Shown: piece by piece, positions 1 to 5,563 of the stretch
Layout: each line of letters starts with the position of its first letter
How positions within the stretch are numbered: the first letter of the stretch is position 1
Assembly: GCA_002317355.1 (NCBI GenBank)
Contig: DCJC01000039.1
Location: 1-8,797 of the forward strand
DNA from: Prevotellaceae bacterium UBA1710
Lineage (GTDB): Bacteria; Bacteroidota; Bacteroidia; Bacteroidales; Bacteroidaceae
Direction of reading: 5' to 3'
DNA: 8,797 nt
The notes under the pieces: generated by a model
Databases searched by the model: none
What the model was told of the DNA's origin: nothing
The model's input: the letters and a program-made list of their open reading frames with translations, nothing else
Program-made: the position numbers and the translations under genes

Positions 1-50
1 CCAGCGATAGCATAAATATCGATCACTCCAAATCCTTGATGAACCAGAAA

Positions 51-111
51 TTAGGAGTTAGGAGTTAGCAGTTGTCTCGCGTGGGGACAATTCCTAACTC
101 CTAATTCCTAA
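51..111. repeat. Long hairpin built from heptamer repeats
   Basis: The left arm (51-76) consists of near-identical 7-base units (TTAGGAG twice, then TTAGCAG). The right arm (86-111) is its inverted counterpart (CCTAACT/CCTAATT units). The arms pair over 26 positions with one C-C mismatch (69/93) and two G-T wobbles (57/105 and 71/91), around a 9-base loop at 77-85. There is no T-run on either side, so it is not a canonical intrinsic terminator. It is better described as an intergenic inverted repeat of the heptamer type seen at other junctions in this window. Confidence 0.8.
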
Positions 112-135
112 CTAACAAATCCAGCGGGTCTTTTT

Positions 136-162
136 AATGTCAATGTTGTCAATGTTGTCAAT
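136..162. repeat. 9-base tandem repeat, about 2.8 copies
   Basis: The unit TGTCAATGT repeats with a period of 9 bases from about 138 to 162. On the minus strand this gives three copies of TTGACA spaced 9 bases apart. It is a short, near-perfect tandem repeat in non-coding DNA. No associated gene or promoter was identified. Confidence 0.75.
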
Positions 163-193
163 AGATTTTCACGGTATATGAACTATGATAATG

Positions 194-318
194 AACAATA
201 AAAAATACGGCTGGCGCGTCAGTCTGTAAATTAACGATAAAAATGCCTGTCGGGCGATGGAGGTACTCTCCAGCTCCGGCAGGCATTTTTCATTTTTCAT
301 TGTTAATTTTTCATTTAC
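194..318. repeat. Inverted heptamer arrays flanking a terminator hairpin
   Basis: The right array runs as five 7-base units from 284 to 318 (CATTTTT twice, CATTGTT, AATTTTT, CATTTAC). On the left, 194-206 is the inverted counterpart: it pairs with 292-304 over 13 positions with one mismatch (200/298). The GC-rich hairpin at 239-290 sits between them. The layout parallels the other junctions, with heptamers in opposite orientations around a central segment. Confidence 0.65.
239..290. terminator. Probable bidirectional intrinsic terminator
   Basis: Positions 239-254 pair with 275-290 over 16 positions including two G-T wobbles. The core is the complementary pair TGCCTG/CAGGCA, and the outer end is AAAAA/TTTTT. 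An inner stem of 5 bp (258-262 with 268-272) caps it around a 5-base loop. Both strands therefore have a GC-rich stem followed by a T-run of five, the form of a factor-independent terminator working in both directions. It could end leftward transcripts escaping the terminator near 366-394, or rightward transcripts entering from beyond the left edge. Confidence 0.65.
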
Positions 319-359
319 ATGGGATTCACATAGGAACCACATGGGAGGAGGAAACGAAA

Positions 360-394
360 GGAAAACGCACCTCGGCATTAACTGCTGAGGTGCG
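360..394 (-). terminator. Intrinsic terminator of the TlpA-like gene
   Basis: The stem is 12 bp: 366-377 pairs with 383-394, with one G-T wobble at 374/386 and a 5-base loop (TTAAC). On the minus strand the stem is followed by TTTTCCTTT (357-365 read leftward), a usable if interrupted U-tract. It lies about 60 bases downstream of the stop codon of the thioredoxin-like gene and faces the right way to end its transcript. Confidence 0.8.
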
Positions 395-430
395 CTTTGG
401 GGGGATAACTATTTTAGTGTGTGAGTTTGT

Positions 431-456
431 AATTCGTAATTCGTAATTCGTAATTA
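431..456. repeat. Heptamer tandem repeat AATTCGT x3 at a stop codon
   Basis: Three perfect copies of AATTCGT occupy 431-451 and a partial fourth runs to 456, overlapping the TAA stop codon of the thioredoxin-like gene (454-456). The unit differs from those at other junctions but has the same 7-base period. Confidence 0.85.
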
Positions 457-2841
457 CTTCTTACTCATCTCCTCGATCTTCTTCTTGAATCCATCAAGGT
501 CGCCGAGGTGATTGCGGTCGAGATACTCCATATTGCCATCCTTGTCGAAGAGGAGGTATCTTGGAACACCAGGGGCCTTAATGTATTCACCGATAGCAGT
601 AAACTGCTTTCTGGTCAGATTATAGTGCACCTCATTCTTACCAATGAGATTAAGCTCTGTGATATAGAATTTCCAATTCTCCAGATTCGTTTCAGCAGTA
701 AGATAGAGGTAAACAATATCATAATCCTTCACCTTTTGCTTGAGTTGTGGAGTGTATTGCCGCAGGTTGATCATACAACCGCGACAGCCTATGCCCCAGA
801 GGTCAACATACACAATCTTACCCTTGTAAGGCGCAACGAGCTTGTCCAGAATCTCCTTACCGTCGGTAAGGCCTTCCACAGCAGATACAGAATAAATAAC
901 CTCATCAGCCTTCTTAGCTCTCTCTGCCATTTCCTTCAGATATCCTTCCTGTGTTTCGTTTATCAGAACCTTATATTCACTATTCTCTATCTTGCCCAAA
1001 AGAGCCTGTCCTTCGTTGTCCAATGGCTTCTTCTGATTATTGAGAATTTTGGCCAGATTTCTTGCAAGACTGAGATCGTGCATATACTTATCTTTGTAGA
1101 TGGAATCCGTAAACATTTCTATTCTCTTTATATCAGATGGTGCCCACTGATTATAAGCATCCATGATATCTACATGAGAGAGTAAGTCTTCAATATTGTT
1201 ATAGCTTCCGAATTTCTCATCTATTTTCGCATATGCTTCTTGACGTTGTTCCGCTGGAAGTTTGCCTATGCGTTTTCCTTCCTCATTTCTCTTTACCCAA
1301 TTATCGAGTGTGGTACGATCTTCGTCAGTAAGAGTGATGAGCCCTTTTTTCTCGAATGAACGTATCATTTCTGGAGTCTCGTAATATCTCTGCTTTATAA
1401 TTAGATCTTCGTTATAATCCTTATCAATCATATATTTATCCATGCCAAGAGTGAGAGATACAGGTAAAGTGGAGTTCGCATCACCTAATTTGTGGGCAGA
1501 AGCCACAACATCTGCAGGCAGGGTATAATTAGGAGCGCCAAACCATTGCATAATGAGTGAGCTTGCTGTCTCCTTGCTGTTAAATTCCAGAGTGAAGTCA
1601 CGATAACGCTTGCTGAGGGTAGGGTGGTTGGCTGTCATGCCGTCCAACTTTTCTTTGCCTTTCTCAAAATGCTTCATGCATCTCTCTGTGAACTTTGCAA
1701 TAATCTCGTAATTTACGCGACTCTGAGTAGTGAAAATAGGCAATATCGTAGCAGGAAAGGCAGACAACTCATTCATCAGACGGGCATTCTCACCCATGAA
1801 GAGGGATGTATTCCTGTTATAGTCTTGCACCATGAAATAGCTCTTTCCTGGCTCAACAACGAGGTCTGAACAATTTACTTCGAAATCACCCATCTTGGCT
1901 TTCAACTGTATCTGTGAAGTTCCATATACAGGAACCTTTACAGAGAAAACACCTGTGGAGTCAATCTCAACGTCAATATTTGAGCGGTTGCGGGTCACAA
2001 TATTATTTGAGAAGACGTAGTAGGTTATCTTACCGTTAGAAAGTTCACGTGGGAAGTTCTTGATTATACCAGTTATGGTTGCCTCGCCTTTCTTCAATTC
2101 CTTGCTGAATGCGGTCTCGTCGGCTGTTGGATATGCAGGAAGGTTGCTGTCAAATCTTGAAAGCTTGATCTTCTTGCCGTTCACATTAAATTCGCGAATG
2201 CCATTCTTCTCCTTGCCGATGGCTATGGTCAGTTTGTCGTTGCCGTTGGCAAGCACCACCTTCTTCTCGCTCTTCTCCTCGTACTGCCACACCTTGCTGT
2301 CATACACGGCATTCTCGGCATACAAGCCAAGCATCCAGTCGCCAGTCTGGTCGTTGCGCCAGTTGGAGTCAAAGAGGTCTGCCTTTATTGCAGGCTTAGT
2401 CTCCGAGCTTGTGATATTCCAAACGCGAAAACCGTTTTGTTCATAGCTCTCAATGAAATGGAAACGTTCGGTTGTTTCGGGCAGTGGTTCAAAATGCAGG
2501 GCGTACTCGTTTCTACCGCTTGGACTAATCTGAAGCCATTGATCCACTTTGCAGCTATCCTCATTGCTACGAGTTGGCTCACCGCTCTTTAAGGCGTATT
2601 CCTTACCGTCCTGATCCATGAGTTTGGTATGTTTCGGGAAGCAGATATAACCTCCTGCAGGATAATCAACAGCCATGTGGACGATTGTCTCGTCCTGCTT
2701 AAACTCAACATCATTTACGGTAAGATGCATAATCATCATCATGTCCTGTTGGTGATACTGTGAAGGCTCTTTCCATGTTTTCTGTGCCCCACAGTAAATG
2801 GTAGTAAGTAAGACACACAATGTAATAATTAATTTTTTCAT
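454..2841 (-). CDS. Secreted TlpA-family thioredoxin-like protein, 795 aa
   Basis: This is a large exported thioredoxin-fold protein of the TlpA/ResA type found in Bacteroidetes, probably acting on thiols or disulfides in the periplasm. The start at 2841 is chosen because it gives a clean signal peptide (MKK, hydrophobic core to about residue 15, CGAQ near the cleavage site). A start 13 codons upstream would add a charged extension and fall inside the candidate promoter. Residues about 35-145 are a beta-rich domain typical of this group. About 250-345 looks like a second beta domain, and about 380-650 is mostly helical and charged. The thioredoxin domain is about 665-795, with a CRGC active site at 686-689, a cis-proline motif GVP near 758-760, and the strand FDKDGN. 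The tryptophan usually just before the first cysteine is glycine here. The substrate is unknown. A terminator follows. Confidence 0.85.
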   Translation of the reverse strand: MKKLIITLCVLLTTIYCGAQKTWKEPSQYHQQDMMMIMHLTVNDVEFKQDETIVHMAVDYPAGGYICFPKHTKLMDQDGKEYALKSGEPTRSNEDSCKVDQWLQISPSGRNEYALHFEPLPETTERFHFIESYEQNGFRVWNITSSETKPAIKADLFDSNWRNDQTGDWMLGLYAENAVYDSKVWQYEEKSEKKVVLANGNDKLTIAIGKEKNGIREFNVNGKKIKLSRFDSNLPAYPTADETAFSKELKKGEATITGIIKNFPRELSNGKITYYVFSNNIVTRNRSNIDVEIDSTGVFSVKVPVYGTSQIQLKAKMGDFEVNCSDLVVEPGKSYFMVQDYNRNTSLFMGENARLMNELSAFPATILPIFTTQSRVNYEIIAKFTERCMKHFEKGKEKLDGMTANHPTLSKRYRDFTLEFNSKETASSLIMQWFGAPNYTLPADVVASAHKLGDANSTLPVSLTLGMDKYMIDKDYNEDLIIKQRYYETPEMIRSFEKKGLITLTDEDRTTLDNWVKRNEEGKRIGKLPAEQRQEAYAKIDEKFGSYNNIEDLLSHVDIMDAYNQWAPSDIKRIEMFTDSIYKDKYMHDLSLARNLAKILNNQKKPLDNEGQALLGKIENSEYKVLINETQEGYLKEMAERAKKADEVIYSVSAVEGLTDGKEILDKLVAPYKGKIVYVDLWGIGCRGCMINLRQYTPQLKQKVKDYDIVYLYLTAETNLENWKFYITELNLIGKNEVHYNLTRKQFTAIGEYIKAPGVPRYLLFDKDGNMEYLDRNHLGDLDGFKKKIEEMSKK

Positions 2842-2876
2842 CTTTTTGTTGTATGGGATTAAAATTCTAAATCCGT

Positions 2877-2911
2877 GCAAAAGGTAGTAAATATCTTTTA
2901 TTTATGCAAGG
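2877..2911 (-). promoter_or_regulatory. Candidate Bacteroidetes-type promoter for the TlpA-like gene
   Basis: On the minus strand TACCTTTTGC (2886 to 2877) resembles the -7 element TAnnTTTG with one extra base. It is preceded after 19 bases by CCTTGC (2911 to 2906), a weak match to the -33 TTTG. The predicted transcript start would be near 2870, giving a leader of about 30 bases before the ATG at 2841. The match is imperfect in AT-rich DNA, so this is only a candidate. Confidence 0.3.
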
Positions 2912-2972
2912 ATTTGTATGATTTAAATGAGTTTACAAAAATGTTTTATTTCATTGAAATGAATTTGTATAG

Positions 2973-3025
2973 TTTCTCCTGCTCACCCCTGATCAAAACT
3001 TGTATGTCAAGTCCGACAGGAGGAG
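2973..3025. repeat. Nested hairpin in the gap before the TlpA-like gene
   Basis: An outer stem pairs 2973-2981 with 3017-3025 (core CTCCTG/CAGGAG plus wobbles). Inside its loop a second stem pairs 2998-3002 with 3008-3012 (ACTTG/CAAGT, 5-base loop). No T-run follows on the minus strand. It may be a structured 3' end of the upstream operon or part of a regulatory region. Confidence 0.35.
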
Positions 3026-3050
3026 CTCTCGTTATTAAATGTTTCATACT

Positions 3051-3098
3051 CAGAGTGTTTTTTGCTGTTTGTGTATAATTGAATAAAAAAGTACTCTG
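3051..3098. repeat. Imperfect inverted repeat just after the sigma operon
   Basis: CAGAGT (3051-3056) pairs with ACTCTG (3093-3098), followed inward by two weak positions and a T5/A5 pairing (3059-3063 with 3086-3090), around a 22-base loop. It begins 20 bases beyond the stop codon of the secreted protein, so it could help end or stabilise the sigma-operon transcript. On the minus strand it lacks a proper trailing U-tract. Confidence 0.35.
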
Positions 3099-3118
3099 GT
3101 TATATTATGAGAAGTTTC

Positions 3119-4201
3119 TCAGAATTCCTCTTCGTAGGATACCCTATGACCAGGGAAGTTCTCCTTTATTGTTTTCCAGTAGAACCCTTGCCACCATCCT
3201 TGTGTTCCATAATTTATGACAAGATAGAACCCGCTCATGTCCATGCATGTGTTTATCCATATTTTTTTCTCAGTTTTTATCCTGTCATGTCCGTCCCATT
3301 GGGTATCAAACAAGGTAGTTTCATAACTATTTATAATAGATGCATGGTCAGGCTCTGTATTATAGTAATCCTCTGAGCGAATGGTGTATGCCTCATCAGG
3401 GTGCTCTGCCACATAGCTGCGCACGCAGTTCATTACCTTGTGTAACACTTCCATTGCCTTCTCTTCATCGGTGAATTTGCAAACCAGTGTGTTTTGATCG
3501 CCATCATCTATTTTCTTTGATAATAAAGAGAAGAAGTCTTCCTTTCTAGCTGCCTTATCGTTGTAGACGTAGAATCCTCCTTCTTGTCTTTTGATGATAG
3601 TGAGCTTCTTGATTGATTTATCCTTGAGTATAGGTTCCAGCTTTCTACATAAAGCGTCAGCATCAAGAGTTTTTGTAGCTTCACGGGTATAGTCCGTATA
3701 TCCTCTTATTAAGAATTCACCTGATCCATATATATGCGTGGAGTCGCTATAGGTTTCGTATTTAAAGTGCATGAATCCATTGCTTGAAGAAATCGGATTT
3801 ACTCCCTTATCATCGCCATGATCCACCTTGAAAATGATACTCTGAATGACAGAATCCTTTTTTGCTCTGTGATGATTGTAATCATAGGATTCTATACCTT
3901 TCTTGTTTAAGTCGAAAAACATTTTTTTGACATAGTCAAAAGTCGTGAAGGCTTGTTCTCCCTGAGGCAATTCCTTTTTGTCCATGTTGTAGTAAAGGGA
4001 GTAAAAGTCTTTTTCCTTCTGACTAATGCCGAAATATATGTCGAAATGTTCATGGTATCCGTTTATATTAGTGATAGTGTAGGCTTTCAAAAGCCCTTTC
4101 TCCTTAAAGTATTTGAATATTTCGCTTACTTTAGGATAGCTTTGTGCCTGGCAGCTAAGATGTGCTGCGAATAATATAAGGCAGAAAAATATATGTTTCA
4201 T
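3119..4201 (-). CDS. Secreted protein of unknown function, 360 aa
   Basis: I do not recognise the family. The start at 4201 gives a typical Bacteroidetes export signal: MKH, a hydrophobic stretch over residues 4-15, then SCQAQS with likely cleavage around residues 19-20. The cysteine at 17 has histidine at the -3 position, so a lipoprotein is less likely. The frame continues 32 codons upstream, but that extension overlaps the preceding gene and lacks export features. The mature part is soluble, rich in Lys, Asp, Tyr and Phe, without repeats or a second membrane segment. The C-terminal region (about 295-350) is aromatic, including GWWQGFYW. The gene starts 16 bases after the anti-sigma-like gene and is almost certainly in the same operon, so it is a candidate output or sensor of that envelope pathway. 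It appears more AT-rich than prfC. DUF4252 proteins often fill this position in related operons, but I cannot show membership. Confidence 0.75.
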   Translation of the reverse strand: MKHIFFCLILFAAHLSCQAQSYPKVSEIFKYFKEKGLLKAYTITNINGYHEHFDIYFGISQKEKDFYSLYYNMDKKELPQGEQAFTTFDYVKKMFFDLNKKGIESYDYNHHRAKKDSVIQSIIFKVDHGDDKGVNPISSSNGFMHFKYETYSDSTHIYGSGEFLIRGYTDYTREATKTLDADALCRKLEPILKDKSIKKLTIIKRQEGGFYVYNDKAARKEDFFSLLSKKIDDGDQNTLVCKFTDEEKAMEVLHKVMNCVRSYVAEHPDEAYTIRSEDYYNTEPDHASIINSYETTLFDTQWDGHDRIKTEKKIWINTCMDMSGFYLVINYGTQGWWQGFYWKTIKENFPGHRVSYEEEF

Positions 4202-4217
4202 ATTGTTTGTTCGTTTT

Positions 4218-4841
4218 TTAATTATTATCCCATGAGTCCAAGATGCGTTCACCCATCTTTCGGAATTCATTGATGTCATTCTTGAAATCTTCATCACTCA
4301 TTCGTCGTCTTGGAGACTTTGTACTTGCCAGCATGATTTCTAATCGTGTAGCCTCACTCATGCGTACTGGCTCTTCTTCCGCAGTCTCAGCTGGCTTGTC
4401 TATCACTACTTTCTTAGGCGCTGGTTTGTGTCTTGTCACAACCTTAGGCTTTTCAATAGTCTCAACCTTAGGCTCGGCAGCCTTAACCTCAAGTTTTTCC
4501 ACAGTTGTAGGCACTTCTACCGCAGGCTTGGATTCTGCCACGAGTGGAGTTTTATCTGCTGATCTCGGTGGTGTGAAGACCATTATCAGTATGCCGATTA
4601 TGCATGCAGCTGCTGCCCATGGCCACATCTTGATGATGCGAGGCTTGCGGTTGCGCTCTTCCATAATCTGGTCGAAGAGAGCCTCGTCGATAGTCAGTTC
4701 TCCGAGCATCTCGGCGATGATACTCCATTCTTGTGGAGCATCTTCGCAAGATACTTCAAGCGCAAGTAGTCTTTCCTCATCGGGTGTCGTTTCTCCGTTG
4801 AGATATTTCTGGATTAATATTTCGGTTTCTTGATATGTCAT
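4218..4841 (-). CDS. Probable anti-sigma factor, single-pass membrane protein, 207 aa
   Basis: Position and architecture point to the anti-sigma partner of the overlapping ECF sigma factor; no named domain is certain. Residues 1-70 are an acidic, probably helical cytoplasmic part opening with a pattern common in such Bacteroidetes proteins (QKYLNGETTPDEE). A single membrane helix spans about 73-90 (WPWAAAACIIGILIMVF). Residues about 95-160 form a Pro-, Lys-, Val- and Glu-rich spacer with repeated [E/K]PKV motifs, partly encoded by a direct repeat (ACCTTAGGCT near 4440 and 4465). It probably crosses the periplasm. A charged helical tail (about 162-205) follows. Neither the zinc-binding HxxxCxxC motif of ZAS anti-sigma factors nor a recognisable FecR domain is present. 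Its ATG overlaps the sigma stop codon (ATGA at 4838-4841), which suggests coupled translation. Confidence 0.65.
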   Translation of the reverse strand: MTYQETEILIQKYLNGETTPDEERLLALEVSCEDAPQEWSIIAEMLGELTIDEALFDQIMEERNRKPRIIKMWPWAAAACIIGILIMVFTPPRSADKTPLVAESKPAVEVPTTVEKLEVKAAEPKVETIEKPKVVTRHKPAPKKVVIDKPAETAEEEPVRMSEATRLEIMLASTKSPRRRMSDEDFKNDINEFRKMGERILDSWDNN

Positions 4842-5356
4842 GATTTTATCCTTTCCTTGATTTCTTGAAAGACTTTCTTTCTTGCCGCAGAGACGATGCT
4901 CTTGATTGACGGCTTTGCGATGTTGGTCTGTTCGGCAATCTCATCGAGTGAAAGACCTTCTAACTGTCTTAATTCAAAGAGCCGTCGTTCACTTGGTTTC
5001 AGGTTTTGCACCGCCTGATTAACGGCATTATGCAGTTCCTTTGCCTCAAGATGCTCGTGTGGAGATTCGCTTATGCCACGTTCTGGTGGTATCACGTTCT
5101 CTTTCCGGGTAGAAGAAACGAAAAGTTTTGATTTTCTTTTCCTTACTATATCCATGCAGCAATGCTTTGCAACTCTGATGGCAAGTGCCTCATGCCTGGT
5201 GTTGGCATCCATCCTATCGATGAACTTAAGGAGAGCTATCAATCCCTCTTGTGCAACATCCTCGGCATCATCGTCATTGCCAAAGAAACTGCGGCCTACC
5301 GAGAGCATTATCTCTCGGAGCGCTGGGGCTATATGTTCAAACTCTTCTTGTGTCAT
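4838..5356 (-). CDS. ECF-type RNA polymerase sigma-70 factor, 172 aa
   Basis: This is an extracytoplasmic-function sigma factor that would direct RNA polymerase to a specific set of promoters. Region 2 spans about residues 9-75: the DAEDVAQEGL segment (30-39) is the conserved core-binding helix, and the following RVAKHCCMDIVRKRK matches the segment that contacts the -10 element. A linker of about 35 residues leads to region 4 (about 110-165), where LKPSERRLFELRQLEGLSLDEIAEQ and the downstream helix IAKPSIKSIVSAARKK form the helix-turn-helix that reads the -35 element. Length is normal for the family. There is no SusC/SusD pair nearby, so it is not an obvious glycan-uptake sigma factor; the operon instead holds a membrane anti-sigma-like protein and a secreted protein, which fits envelope sensing. 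Autoregulation is likely from family precedent, but no promoter was identified. Confidence 0.92.
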   Translation of the reverse strand: MTQEEFEHIAPALREIMLSVGRSFFGNDDDAEDVAQEGLIALLKFIDRMDANTRHEALAIRVAKHCCMDIVRKRKSKLFVSSTRKENVIPPERGISESPHEHLEAKELHNAVNQAVQNLKPSERRLFELRQLEGLSLDEIAEQTNIAKPSIKSIVSAARKKVFQEIKERIKS

Positions 5357-5436
5357 CTGTAGTAATAGCGTAAGAAAAAGGAAAAGGTTAAGTTGGAATT
5401 TGATTTTTTTCTTAGTTTTTTTGATTAGGGTAGGGG

Positions 5437-5456
5437 CTTTTTGTTAAAACAAAAAG
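5437..5456. repeat. Perfect palindrome upstream of the sigma factor gene
   Basis: CTTTTTGTT (5437-5445) and AACAAAAAG (5448-5456) are exact inverted copies separated by two bases. The palindrome lies 81 bases upstream of the sigma start. It could be a protein-binding operator, or a weak AT-rich hairpin at the end of the hydrolase transcript. The strand-appropriate T-tract expected of an intrinsic terminator is missing: CCCC follows on the minus strand. Confidence 0.6.
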
Positions 5457-5493
5457 AACGAGGGCGACTTACTTCGCTTATTGTAAATAGGTC

Positions 5494-5563
5494 GTTAGTT
5501 ATTAGCCATTAGCCATTTGTTATTAGTCATTTGTCTTTAGTCTTTAGTCTTTAGTCATTATCA
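5494..5563. repeat. Ten-unit heptamer array spanning a stop codon
   Basis: Ten consecutive 7-base units can be read from 5494 to 5563, including ATTAGCC twice, ATTAGTC, ATTTGTC and TTTAGTC three times. The repeat covers the last codons of the hydrolase gene (MTKD and TAA) and the 50 bases after it. On the minus strand most units contain TAA or TGA. Because the period is 7, stop codons fall in all three frames within 21 bases. Confidence 0.9.

Larger units (their letters stand above)
1..453. other. Intergenic region at left edge, no supportable gene
   Basis: This stretch lies downstream of the thioredoxin-like gene and carries no open frame that reads like a protein. The two short frames of 67-69 codons run straight through two terminator-type hairpins. 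From left to right it holds a long imperfect hairpin made of heptamer repeats, a short 9-base tandem repeat, a strong hairpin with T-runs on both strands flanked by inverted heptamer arrays, a minus-strand terminator, and a three-copy heptamer repeat touching the stop codon of the thioredoxin-like gene. A plus-strand frame open from position 3 to a TAG at 66-68 could be the tail of a gene beyond the edge, but it is too short to judge. Confidence 0.6.

Noticed and set aside
3..68. Possible C-terminal tail of a plus-strand gene entering from the left edge
   Set aside because: Only about 21 codons are visible and the last ones fall in the repeat hairpin. Other frames on the minus strand are open for a similar length, so it cannot be told from chance.
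136..162. Origin-type iterons or a CRISPR array
   Set aside because: The 9-base units are few and without spacers, and no replication initiator or cas gene is present. The heptamer arrays are contiguous tandem repeats, also without spacers.
169..446. Two overlapping short open frames on opposite strands (69 and 67 codons)
   Set aside because: Both run through the hairpins at 239-290 and/or 366-394 and through heptamer arrays, show no domain or export signal, and look like chance frames in non-coding DNA.
508..1185. Long plus-strand frame of 225 codons opposite the TlpA-like gene
   Set aside because: It is antisense to a gene with clear signal peptide and thioredoxin motifs. Its translation shows no recognisable domain and is a shadow frame.
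2842..2880. Upstream start for the TlpA-like gene adding 13 residues
   Set aside because: The extension (MHGFRILIPYNKK) puts charged residues before the signal peptide and overlaps the candidate -7 element. The start at 2841 gives a normal export signal.
4243..4833. Plus-strand frame of 196 codons opposite the anti-sigma-like gene
   Set aside because: The Ser/Ala-rich translation is what the complement of a Pro/Lys/Glu-rich gene gives. The minus-strand frame fits the operon and its 4-base overlap with the sigma gene.
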